A stretch of 64,000 bases of DNA from Cerioporus squamosus (Eukaryota > Basidiomycota > Agaricomycetes > Polyporales > Polyporaceae), in assembly GCA_022592435.1 (NCBI GenBank), contig JABYQS010000124.1, positions 48,785 through 112,784 of the forward strand, read 5' to 3'. This document shows positions 11,856-21,124 of this stretch, one piece after another. Both the position numbers and the translations under genes were made by a program. Position 1 is the stretch's first letter, and every line of letters begins with the position of its first letter. The notes beneath the pieces are model-generated. The model searched no databases and was not told where the DNA came from. It saw only the letters and a program-made list of their open reading frames with translations.

Positions 11856-12065
11856 TTCGAATCTCCGTTCCTCCGAGCCGATCTCCAATTCCTCGACAGC
11901 GCGCCCGCAAGACCGTACAGCACTAACCCGTTTCGGCCACGCAGCGCCGACGCCTCGACCCAAACACTCCCAATACAGACCGCGCCGCTACCATTCACGA
12001 CACCCATCACCGCTCGACCGATCCCATTCCCGATCCCGCAACGCCAAACACTCAGCACGGTCAGG
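10908..12065. other. Duplicated 5' flank and gypsy leader, no gene seen
   Basis: 10908-11855 is the duplicated upstream flank of the nuclease gene. 11856-12065 is the unique leader before gag. I looked for a 5' LTR here by comparison with the sequence after pol and found none. Confidence 0.5.
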
Positions 12066-13418
12066 ATGGCGTCGGCACCCCTACCCCTGCTCACGTTTTC
12101 AGGGAACCCGAACGTCGATGAGCCACGACTCTTCTGGCACAAGTTCCAGCAAGCATGCGTCCTGTCCAGGATCCCGAAAACCGAACGCTGCGAGTTCTTC
12201 GAGGCGACTCTCGAACTCGATTCGCCCGCATACAAATGGTTCTACAAGTTGCCTACCACCACCCAGAAGGACTTCGACGACCTGAAGAAGGCCTTCGAAA
12301 CGAAGTACAATACTACAAAGCCACCGGAAGCGATGCCCGACGACGACGCGCTCGAATACCTGGAGAAGACGTTCCCCATCAACACCCAAGGGCTTCTCGA
12401 GTACGACAACAAACCTGACGAGCCAGCGCGACGACGCTACCGTACCTGGGGACGCAACATCGCAGCAGCGGCGACCAAACAGCACATCAACGGCCGCGTC
12501 GTCGGCATGCTGAAGAAGAAGCTGCCGAAGGTCCTGCAGGAAGTCCTGACGAAGGCGTCAGACTGGGAGGAGTTTGCGACGGCGATAGAAGGAGCGGACG
12601 AGGAGAGGATGAAGGCACGGTTGGACGATACGGAGCGGCTGGAGAAAATGGAGAAGGAGCTCGAGGAGATGAAGAAGACGCGCGCACGACAGACCGCGGA
12701 GTACGACGTCGACGCCCTGGTGCGCAAGCTAGGCAGCCTGGCCTTAGCGCAATCGAACGCGCCGCCACGCGTCACGGCTAGCGCACCACCGCAGAGCCTC
12801 TACCCCGCGATCACGCAGCAACACCCACCGCTCGTGCGCGCGCAGTCGAGTGCAGCGCCGGCAGTGAATCAACCAGCGACGCGCGCACCGTTCGTCAGCG
12901 CGCAGGACCGGCTCGCGGCTCTCAAAAGGAACGCGCGCGACCCACACCCTGGCAACGCAGAAGGCATCGCGGCGTACCGCACCGAGCTAGACGAATGGAC
13001 GAAGCGACACGGCGGCGCAGTGCCAGACGAGACGAAGCCGTACCCACTGACCCCCGGCTCGAGGCCGGTGGGCAGCGGGGAGTGCTTCTCGTGCGGGCAT
13101 GACTTCCACGGGCCGTCGCAATGCGGCGCTGCTACTATCCCGCAGCCGGAGAACAGCTGGCGTCGCACCGCAAACGCAATCCTCAAACACAACGGCGTCG
13201 ATACCATCGCGATAGGCCGCGCACTCAGACAGGGGAACAGGAACACGCCGAACATCAACTTTGTTGACAACCCGTACCATGAGTGGCAACCCGGTTCGTC
13301 CCCCACAGTCTTCCAAGTTCCCCAGAACCCATACGGCGACCTGCACACGCAGACGTGGGGTCCCTACGCTTCTCTCTCGGCCGATGCGAGCAATGCGGAC
13401 GGCGAGGGAAAAGTGTAA
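12066..13418 (+). CDS. gag: Ty3/gypsy-type Gag
   Basis: An uninterrupted 450-aa ORF in the -1 register relative to pol. The N-terminal half is a capsid-like helical region (starting at FSGNPNVDEPRLFW), followed by a charged coiled-coil-like stretch near residues 185-215. A classical CCHC zinc knuckle (CFSCGHDFHGPSQC) near residue 340 would bind RNA during particle assembly. Its last codons contain the -1 slippery heptamer described separately, so Gag would normally stop at 13418 and a minority of ribosomes would continue into Pol. No stop or frameshift interrupts it, so the copy is young or under selection. The first ATG of the ORF is taken as the start. Confidence 0.93.
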   Translation: MASAPLPLLTFSGNPNVDEPRLFWHKFQQACVLSRIPKTERCEFFEATLELDSPAYKWFYKLPTTTQKDFDDLKKAFETKYNTTKPPEAMPDDDALEYLEKTFPINTQGLLEYDNKPDEPARRRYRTWGRNIAAAATKQHINGRVVGMLKKKLPKVLQEVLTKASDWEEFATAIEGADEERMKARLDDTERLEKMEKELEEMKKTRARQTAEYDVDALVRKLGSLALAQSNAPPRVTASAPPQSLYPAITQQHPPLVRAQSSAAPAVNQPATRAPFVSAQDRLAALKRNARDPHPGNAEGIAAYRTELDEWTKRHGGAVPDETKPYPLTPGSRPVGSGECFSCGHDFHGPSQCGAATIPQPENSWRRTANAILKHNGVDTIAIGRALRQGNRNTPNINFVDNPYHEWQPGSSPTVFQVPQNPYGDLHTQTWGPYASLSADASNADGEGKV

Positions 13419-13451
13419 GGACCGCCGGCCTAGTGGATCAGCAGGCGGTCC
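13406..13451 (+). promoter_or_regulatory. Programmed -1 ribosomal frameshift signal (gag-pol)
   Basis: The heptamer GGGAAAA (13406-13412) lies in the gag frame as G GGA AAA, the X XXY YYZ form. The gag stop TAA is at 13416-13418. After a 6-nt spacer comes a perfect 8-bp stem: GGACCGCC (13419-13426) pairs with GGCGGTCC (13444-13451) around a 17-nt loop. A -1 slip on AAA continues in the pol frame as AGT GTA AGG. Heptamer, spacer and stem are all as expected of -1 frameshifting. Confidence 0.88.
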
Positions 13452-16400
13452 GAGAAGCGAAAAGAGCCATAGATGAGAAGCAGGAGATGGAAGCACAGGA
13501 CGATATGACAAACTCGCAAAGGACGTCGGTCAATAGCCAGGCGGATTGCGATGTACAGACAGAAGCTTCGAATGCGAACACGGTTCACATTTACTCTGTG
13601 CGTGAAGGGAGTACAGCAAGCCATGCATCAAAGCCGTTCATCACACGGTTCGGGCTGTGTGGCAAAGACTCGAATGACACCCTTGAAGTTAGCGGACTCG
13701 TTGACAGCGGCGCAATGGTCAATGTCATGGACCTAGACTTGTGGTGTACAATCAGAGCACGACTGTGCGATGCAGAGCAGTCCGCACGACGCCTGCGCAT
13801 GGCAAATGGAGTGTACGTCCAGTCTGAAGGACGTTGGAAGGGTACCTTCAAGTTTGGCACAGTCGAAGTGCTCGGTGACTTTGAGATCTTCCCCAGCGGA
13901 GGGGCATGGTCGTTCTTATTGGGAAAACCGATGCTCGAATCGCTTAAGGCGATACACAACTTCGAGAATGACACGGTGCTCGTACGGGACGGTCGGGAAA
14001 ACACGGAGACGCTTCACAACGACTCCCTTGAGCCCAGCATGCGCAGTCCTTGTGAAGTCAACCTAGACCGGCAAACAGACCGTCTGCAAGCCGTACTGGA
14101 CAGCGAGCAGTCGGACGAGTCAACCACAGAAGGAGCTAGTGCCACGACAGGGCCATACTACACTGACATAAACCCTCACCAGATCAGCGCGGAAACAGAA
14201 GCAGAGTTCGCACTCCTCAGGTCGGCATACGCCGCCGCAGTCGAGCTCCAGGTCACACACCGCAGCACGAGAGCACGCCAAACGACCGTAGAGGAGAGTA
14301 CCGACACACCAGCTGACGACACTGACCGTAATCACACTCGCCGACCCCTCGAGTCCTGGGATTTCCGGTTCGTCATCGAAACAGACGACATCGACTCGGA
14401 CACCAAGGACGATGTCACCGAGGATGAATCGTACAAGGAGTACCATGCGTTTGATGAGGAAGGGGACGGAGCAGACGTAGAGCACAAGGGAGAAGACGAG
14501 CAGCATGTCCCCTCGAGCACCGCAGAGCAACCACAGGCTCGCACCTCAGCAGAACAGAGGGTAAAGGGTAAAGGAGCCGCGGTGGTGGGAGTCAAGGCTA
14601 CGTGGATTGCAGGGCGAAGAAGATGGAAACTCAAGGCGAGCGCGGGCTTCAAGCGAAAGTGCAGCGCGATCAACAGCGCACACGACGACCCAAACGACCG
14701 CTATATTGGACCGCACGCGCAGGAGCTTCCGAACGACGCGCTAAGTGAACTACCAGTGTTGTCAGTCGCAGACACTGACGCGGTCTTCACCAGGGCAACG
14801 GACCCGTTCAACCCCAAACGAGTACAGGCCATCCTCGATGTCATTCAACTTGGCGATGACTTAACACCGGACGAGCGAGCACAAGTAAGCAGTCTCATTG
14901 CGCAGTATGCTGATTGCTTCGCACTTTCAGTCAAGGAGGTGCTGCCAGTACCGGGTGCAGTACACAAACTCAATGTCCCACCCGAAGCTACGTTCTCTCG
15001 AAAGATACATCAGCGTCCGCTCACCCCACCGCAGAAGGAATTCGTATACAAGAAAATCGACGAACTTCTCGAGGCTGGCGCAATCGAGCAGTGCGAACCG
15101 AGCCAGGTCAAGTGCGTCGCACCAATAGCGCTTGCGCACGAAGTTCACGAGGGCGAAGGCCTGTCACTGGAAGAACTCCAGCGACGCGTAAACGAGCAAT
15201 GCGAACAGGCAGGGCTCCCGAGTGCATTCAACCTGCCAGAACGACCGGAGGGTGAGACACGACCGGAACCGCCGCCATACGAGCGGAAGTGGAGGATCTG
15301 CCAAAACTTCGCGGAGATTAACAGGGTCACAGAGGTCGCGGCCATGCCGCAAGGAGATATACGCACCAAGCAGCAACGGCTCAGCGGTCACCGGTGGGTA
15401 TGCACCTTTGACTTCGCGTCCGGGTTTTACGCAGTCACGGTCGCAGAGGAATCACGACCGTACACCTGCTTCTACGTGGAAGGTCGGGGCTACTTCTGGT
15501 GCGTCAAGATGCCGTTCGGACTCACCGGTGCCCCATCCACGTTCGCACACATGACGGCGACACGGCTGCACGACCTTCAGCGAGATGGAACCATGGAGCT
15601 CTTCGTCGACGATGGAGGCACGGCCGGCGACGAGTTCCACGAACTATACGGCAAACTCGAACGCATCCTGCAGCACGTGCGTCACGCACACTTGTCGCTA
15701 TCCCCAGCCAAGTCGAGGTTCTTCGCAACCAACGCCGTCTTCGCGGGAGGAGCAATTGGACCTCGAGGTGTCTCCCCTGACCAAGCTAAGTTGACTGCGG
15801 TTGTTGAGTGGCAACGACCAGATGATGCACTGAACTTGATGTCCTTCCTAGGATTGACCAGCCACTTCCGCGATCTTATACAGAACTACGCCCGCATCGA
15901 AGGACCACTACGGAGCCTACTGCGCAACCTCCCAGTGGGCACGCATAACACGACCAAAATGGCCTATCGACGTATATTGCAGAACTACAAGTTACACGAC
16001 GTCTGGACGGACGAACACGATCACGCGTTCATGCAGTTGAAAACCATTCTCACTTCGGAACCGGTCCTGAAGAACCCGCGATGGGACGGTAGCCCGTTCA
16101 TTCTCACCACAGATGGCTGCAAGGATGGCTTTGGTGCCGTCCTGTCCCAACGCTTCACACATACATTTGCTAACGGGAAGACAGTTCAGAAGGTCCATCC
16201 AGTTGCGTTCGCTTCCAAACGCACATCAACTACTGAAGAGAAGTATAAACCTTTCATACTCGAGTTCGCTGCACTGAAGTTCGCCCTCGATAAGTTTTCA
16301 GATATCGTCTGGGGCTTCCCTGTCGAACTCGAGACGGATTGCCAAGCCCTGCGAGACACCCTGCTGAACGACAAACTCAACGCCACCCATGCACGGTGGA

Positions 16401-17989
16401 GAGATGGCATCCTCGGACACCAAATTGTCGATGTCCGACACATTCCGGGGAAGTCGAACGTTGTCGCAGATGGGCTAAGCCGACAGCGCGAAGGAGTACC
16501 AAGGACCGAGGACGATGGAAGCACATGGACAGTGTGCGAGGATTGGGAGGCGAACACGGGACTCGTGAACGACGTCTTCCAGGTGAACAGCGAGGATGCG
16601 GATACAGAACTTGCTGATAATCTGTTGCAGCGTTTCCAGGGCGAACCCGTGTTCCTCGAGGTTGTACGAGCCCTACTGGACATCGACGATGAGGACAGCA
16701 CACCAAGGGCGAAAGCTCGAGCCAAACATAGAGCGGAACAGTATGTCATTGAGGGCGGTAAGCTATGGAAAATCAGCGGAGGACCGGCCACCAGAGCGCG
16801 ATCACGCGTCGAATGCATCACACGGGCAGAGGCGACAGCCATGGCACAACAACTGCATGCGAGTGGCGGGCACTGGGGACGCGACACCATCAAACTCGTG
16901 CTTATGGACCTGGTATGGAGCCTGAAACTGGACGCATCCATCATGGAAGGCATCAAGCACTGTGCGCGCTGCAAGAACTTTGGGGGTACGCAGCTGCATG
17001 CATTGCTCAACCCAATCACACGGCGACACCCACTGGAACTGCTTGTCGGCGACTACCTATCGATGCCGGACGGGAAAGGAGGATATCATACAATAGGTGT
17101 ATTTCTCGACACGTTCTCACAGCACGTCTGGGCATTCAAATTCAAATCTGCAGGTAGTGCGAAGACCACAATCGATGCACTGAAACAGATCTTCCAAGGC
17201 TTCGCACCACCTGAAACGTTCATGTCGGACGGAGGCAAACACTTTGACAATCACGACGTGCGCGAGTTCTGCGCATCCTGGGGCGTCAACACACACATCG
17301 TTGCAGCGTACGCACCCTGGGTCAATGGGCTGGTCGAAGGCACGAACAAGTTGCTCCTCCACGTGCTGAAGAGACTTTGCGCACCAGAGCTGGGAGAGGA
17401 TGATGCGGACGATGTCGACTGGGACAAACTGCCACGGACATGGACTGAACATTTGGATGACGCAGTGAAGTGTCTCAATTATCGCATCCTTAATGCACTG
17501 AAATTCTCGCCTAAGGAACTGTTGCTCGGTCAGGTAGTCAACACACCAAAGACGCCAGTTGAAGTCGCGTCCATGCCGGTCACCGCGGAGGACACCATCC
17601 AGCATATCCTCTATGTTGCCCAACAGCGACTAGACGGGTACGACCATGCAGTGCGGCACGCACTCAAGAGGAAGTCCGCCTTCGACAAGAGAGTTCAGCG
17701 GTCGCATGATGGCCCGGTGACGTTTCCATTAAGCTCTCTCGTACAAGTCTACCGAAGCGATCTTGACTACACCTTTAAAACAGAGCGCAAACTGCTACCA
17801 AAGTGGTCGCGCCCATACCGAGTTGTCCGACAGCTCGCCAACTCGTACGAACTGGAGACAGTAGATGGTACCTCGATAGCGGGCAAGTTCCATGCGCGGA
17901 GGCTACGCACGTTTCAGCCCCGACCGGGGACCAGGCTTGCCCTGAACGAAGCGCGAAGGCTTCGATCAGAACCAGCAACCCAGTCGTGA
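13412..17989 (+). CDS. pol: Ty3/gypsy-type Pol: protease, reverse transcriptase, RNase H, integrase
   Basis: Open without interruption to the TGA at 17989. The reading frame is open from 13283, but translation should enter it by -1 frameshift at 13412, giving about 1,525 Pol residues fused to 449 of Gag. Domain order is protease (LVDSGAMVN, near 13,700), reverse transcriptase (15,000-15,900, active site ELFVDDGG near 15,605), RNase H (TTDGCKDGFGAVL, TDCQAL, 16,100-16,490) and integrase. The integrase has an HHCC zinc region (HASGGHWG, CARC) and catalytic D, D, E in GDYLSM, MSDGGK and GLVEGTN. The C-terminus has the usual KLLPKWSRPYRV module and no chromodomain I can recognise. Integrase after RNase H defines the Ty3/gypsy order. 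All catalytic residues are present, so the element could encode active proteins. Confidence 0.95.
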   Translation, partial: SVRTAGLVDQQAVREAKRAIDEKQEMEAQDDMTNSQRTSVNSQADCDVQTEASNANTVHIYSVREGSTASHASKPFITRFGLCGKDSNDTLEVSGLVDSGAMVNVMDLDLWCTIRARLCDAEQSARRLRMANGVYVQSEGRWKGTFKFGTVEVLGDFEIFPSGGAWSFLLGKPMLESLKAIHNFENDTVLVRDGRENTETLHNDSLEPSMRSPCEVNLDRQTDRLQAVLDSEQSDESTTEGASATTGPYYTDINPHQISAETEAEFALLRSAYAAAVELQVTHRSTRARQTTVEESTDTPADDTDRNHTRRPLESWDFRFVIETDDIDSDTKDDVTEDESYKEYHAFDEEGDGADVEHKGEDEQHVPSSTAEQPQARTSAEQRVKGKGAAVVGVKATWIAGRRRWKLKASAGFKRKCSAINSAHDDPNDRYIGPHAQELPNDALSELPVLSVADTDAVFTRATDPFNPKRVQAILDVIQLGDDLTPDERAQVSSLIAQYADCFALSVKEVLPVPGAVHKLNVPPEATFSRKIHQRPLTPPQKEFVYKKIDELLEAGAIEQCEPSQVKCVAPIALAHEVHEGEGLSLEELQRRVNEQCEQAGLPSAFNLPERPEGETRPEPPPYERKWRICQNFAEINRVTEVAAMPQGDIRTKQQRLSGHRWVCTFDFASGFYAVTVAEESRPYTCFYVEGRGYFWCVKMPFGLTGAPSTFAHMTATRLHDLQRDGTMELFVDDGGTAGDEFHELYGKLERILQHVRHAHLSLSPAKSRFFATNAVFAGGAIGPRGVSPDQAKLTAVVEWQRPDDALNLMSFLGLTSHFRDLIQNYARIEGPLRSLLRNLPVGTHNTTKMAYRRILQNYKLHDVWTDEHDHAFMQLKTILTSEPVLKNPRWDGSPFILTTDGCKDGFGAVLSQRFTHTFANGKTVQKVHPVAFASKRTSTTEEKYKPFILEFAALKFALDKFSDIVWGFPVELETDCQALRDTLLNDKLNATHARWRDGILGHQIVDVRHIPGKSNVVADGLSRQREGVPRTEDDGSTWTVCEDWEANTGLVNDVFQVNSEDADTELADNLLQRFQGEPVFLEVVRALLDIDDEDSTPRAKARAKHRAEQYVIEGGKLWKISGGPATRARSRVECITRAEATAMAQQLHASGGHWGRDTIKLVLMDLVWSLKLDASIMEGIKHCARCKNFGGTQLHALLNPITRRHPLELLVGDYLSMPDGKGGYHTIGVFLDTFSQHVWAFKFKSAGSAKTTIDALKQIFQGFAPPETFMSDGGKHFDNHDVREFCASWGVNTHIVAAYAPWVNGLVEGTNKLLLHVLKRLCAPELGEDDADDVDWDKLPRTWTEHLDDAVKCLNYRILNALKFSPKELLLGQVVNTPKTPVEVASMPVTAEDTIQHILYVAQQRLDGYDHAVRHALKRKSAFDKRVQRSHDGPVTFPLSSLVQVYRSDLDYTFKTERKLLPKWSRPYRVVRQLANSYELETVDGTSIAGKFHARRLRTFQPRPGTRLALNEARRLRSEPATQS

Positions 17990-18244
17990 AGCAACACGCG
18001 CACGTCTCTTACGAATCGAAGACCGTCCTTGACGTTTCATAGAGCGCTTGTCCAGCTGAGTGTTACCCATTGCCATTTCTTGTCTCTCTCTCTCTTTTGT
18101 GGGGGGAGGGGAGGAGGCGACACAGCCGACGTAGCAGAGTCGCCTCCTCAGTCTCTTATATATTCAACACTATTCTGCGAGCACCCACGCGATCACCCCA
18201 TAGACATCCACCAGCACCCTCCCCATTCCCATCTGCACAGCAAG
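17990..18244. other. Post-pol spacer with purine tract and strong hairpin
   Basis: Contains a 17-nt purine run at 18101-18117, a possible polypurine tract. It overlaps a perfect 11-bp inverted repeat: GAGGAGGCGAC (18111-18121) and GTCGCCTCCTC (18139-18149) around 17 nt. A TATATA box at 18157-18162 lies 83 nt before the next ORF. No copy of this sequence is seen upstream of gag, so an LTR is not proven. Confidence 0.6.
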
Positions 18245-18919
18245 ATGCCCTACGGCTTCGACCTACATGCGGAAGACTCCGCACTGCCTCGCATCGACAT
18301 GCGACCAGCAGGATACACCATCGAAGGCCTATGCGCCTTCGAAGTCCCACACATCACAGCAACCATCGCCTGCGCCGGGGATCAGTTCATCGCGGCACAC
18401 CTCGGCGGATCGCGTATTCGTCGCAGGTACATTCTGACTATCGGCAACATCAACATCGTACGGAGACGCAAAGTGGAACTGGTCGCGTACTGCGTAGGCC
18501 AGGAGCGCTGGGCGAGTACCTCCATCCCCATCATCCTACTCGTCCCATTCGACCGTGTCAAAATCAAAACATTCCCACCCCCACAATATTCTTGGACTGC
18601 GAGGATTCCACGCGTGGAGTACGCGATGAGGGACATGATGGTGCGCGCGACGAAGCTGTCGAGGGACGCGGCGAGGAGAGCGACGAAGAAGATGTCGAGA
18701 GTGTTCGAAGGGTGGAGGGAAGAGCGATGGGAGGAGAACACCACTGCGACGACGATCATCAGTGCGGGCATCCCGTTCACGCGGGAAACTCGGATCGTTC
18801 AAATCAAGGACACGCGCACGGGAGAGGTGATATCGATGGGCGACGAGGACGTCGCCTTCTTTGGAGGGGGCCGCATGGAGCAGGGAGAGTCGGAGGCCGG
18901 GACGCTGGTAGACGCTTAG
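18245..18919 (+). CDS. Unknown 224-aa protein downstream of pol
   Basis: A single-exon ORF beginning MPYGFDLHAEDS, preceded by a TATATA box 83 nt upstream. The middle part has beta-rich hydrophobic segments (RRYILTIGNINIVRRRK, SIPIILLVPFDRVK). Near residues 115-165 there is a long basic amphipathic stretch (SRDAARRATKKMSRVF). The C-terminus is acidic. I recognise no family. It may be a third ORF of the gypsy element, lying between pol and an undetected 3' LTR, or an independent host gene that the element landed beside. An internal Met start is preferred over the longer ORF from 18029, because the upstream part overlaps the purine tract and hairpin. Confidence 0.55.
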   Translation: MPYGFDLHAEDSALPRIDMRPAGYTIEGLCAFEVPHITATIACAGDQFIAAHLGGSRIRRRYILTIGNINIVRRRKVELVAYCVGQERWASTSIPIILLVPFDRVKIKTFPPPQYSWTARIPRVEYAMRDMMVRATKLSRDAARRATKKMSRVFEGWREERWEENTTATTIISAGIPFTRETRIVQIKDTRTGEVISMGDEDVAFFGGGRMEQGESEAGTLVDA

Positions 18920-21124
18920 TCAGCCAGACGGATAGGGAGAGAGACGCGGAGAGAGGAGGACCATCCCACCATGTATGCGCGATCGTAGTCCAGCTGCTCG
19001 TATCAGACTCGCTTCTTGGTCTATCAGCTTGACGCTCTAGTCCGACGGCTCCACTGTCACACCCTCAAATACCGCGAGGGCTATCGGCGCAACGTGAGGC
19101 CGATTCCATGCTGCACCCCGGTGCACCGTGTTGTTCTACCGAAAATTGCGAGCGTGAGCCGGCGCAGGTGCCATGAGCTGCAGGTAAGCTGCCTGTTAAC
19201 GTTGATAACCACTTGGTGTGGCGCAGAGAGACTGTGGGCGTGGTACTTCAGGTTGAGACTGGCTGAGAGGGCCAGCAAGTTGAGCAGAGGCTTCGGATTG
19301 GCTGTTGAGGATGGCGCTGAATCTGATATCTGTCGGTAGGTCCCGGCATATGTGGCGTAAACCTCGATGGCCTCGAGAGTCGAGGATCGCACGCGCTCGG
19401 AGTCTTTTGACCTCACTTGTGGGTTTGCGCAGTTGTCCGATCTTCGGAGAAGCTAGCTCGGTCATCTCGTCGGCCTCCTCGGGACCGACGGAATTAGAGG
19501 ATGCCTCGTCGGCGTGACCAGCACTTCGTCCAGTGGTGTTTCTTCCAGAGGATCTCTCTCTGGGAAGTTCAAGTTACGTCCACGCTGCCCTGTTCAATCT
19601 CAGGCGGGTGTGAGCGTAGGCAATTGCGGTGGTGATGCTAAGCTAAGGCACGCCGCGCCAACACCGCGCACTGGCAGTAGCGAGGGCTAGCAAGGCTCAC
19701 CCCGTATGTTCGCATCTGTTATTACGCAAAGTATTTGGACATACTTGGTGACTGAGCTCCCGCGGTGGAATGAGCGGCCCTGGCGGACTCTGTTATCGGC
19801 AGGAGTGCGGCAGGACGGCAGGATGCCCTCCTATAACCGAGGTGGATTCAGTGTTGCAATATCGCCGTCATGGCCTGGCGTGGGACACACGTGGATACAC
19901 ACGTTTACGAGGAGCGCAACGGACTCCGAGTCCCCGACCATCCTCAGTGACCCTCGCGACAGCGGATTTGCAGTCGACTCGGAGGGGCTCGAGGTCATCG
20001 TCCTCGATGGTGGACACGTCGAGTACGCACACGCTGATCGTCAGCATGGCGACCGAGACAGAGTTAGCCCTGACGCCGGGAGATGTCGCACGGCGACTTT
20101 CTTAGTTACTGCAAATGGTATGTGGGAGTCGTGCTTGCAAGCGGGCTGCCGCTGGTGGAGAGCCTACCAGCAGCGGACGCTGTTCTCCTCCTCACCTCTG
20201 TTCTCTGTGGTGCTCGTGTGGTGCTTGCTTGTGTCCGTTCTCCAGGAAAGCTGTGGCAGCTGCTGCTGTGACCATCCGCTCTTTGCTCGGTTAGACTTCA
20301 GATCCTGGCTGCTAGATCGGCGCGCCACCTTGGTCAACACGTTCTGACGTCCTGCTGCATGACAAGTGGTGGACCCCGTCTTCTCCACCTCGGGGCCGCT
20401 CCTCAGCACCGCCTACTCAGTTCACAGTAGTGTCGCGACGGCCTGCCAAATAATCGCTCACCGTCTCCCATGTCGCCCCTCTGACTTGATTTGACGATCT
20501 CCCCGCCCTCCTACCTTTTCTCGCACACCGCCCGCAGTGACCCGCCAGCGCACATACAGCGCGAGAATATGCGTGTGCAGCACATCCATTCCGACCAGCC
20601 ATACGATAGGGTGTCCACTAGCTCCTCCTCCCCGCCCTTTCGTACCCGACCACGCAGCACCACGGTACAACCTGAAGCGTCGGCATCCAGTCCTCGCAAA
20701 TCCTGTCATTATCCGGCATCATCGTCTGCGCTCCTAGTTGAGCGCAGCTGCAGCCCTGACGCTGGACGCGTTAGCCCTCGTCCCCATACCCCCGCCTCCC
20801 AACGGCGCTCTTTCAACGGTTCCAGGATATTGCGCCGTTCCGCAACGCCTTGTATTCCGTCTTCCGACCAATGCATAGCACTGACGAAGGAGGAGAGCGC
20901 CACGATCATGCCGACTCGCGCCTCCCGAGGCGTCGATCGCAATTTGCCCCACTCCCGATCTACGGTACCGGTCGCGCTCTCTCGCGCATCTCGCGCGCCT
21001 CCTCAGGAGACAATCTCTCCTGCCAACCTGCACGCGCAACAGCAACGAGGAGCGTCGCGTCGCCGACGAGCTAGTGGGACATGCTCGGGTTGTAGCATAT
21101 CTGGAGCTTGGTGAGTGTCTATCC
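18920..21124. other. Region without a convincing gene; possible remnants
   Basis: A purine-rich run follows the preceding stop (18930-18960). Short ORFs on both strands between 19,000 and 20,400 show no splice-consistent gene or family motif. 20,450-21,100 is CT-rich and probably the 5' leader and promoter of the next gene. Confidence 0.4.

Noticed and set aside
13283..13411. Independent start of Pol at the first ATG of the long frame
   Set aside because: This stretch overlaps gag in another frame. The frameshift cassette at 13406-13451 explains entry into Pol better.
16186..17019. 277-aa minus-strand ORF
   Set aside because: Antisense of the RNase H/integrase part of pol.
18061..18200. TGTTACCC or the G-rich tract as the start of a 3' LTR
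   Set aside because: No second copy is seen upstream of gag. The TATA box fits the adjacent ORF equally well.
19016..20347. Possible decayed gene between the gypsy region and the mucin-like gene
   Set aside because: Fragments look weakly protein-like but no consistent frame, splice pattern or family could be supported.
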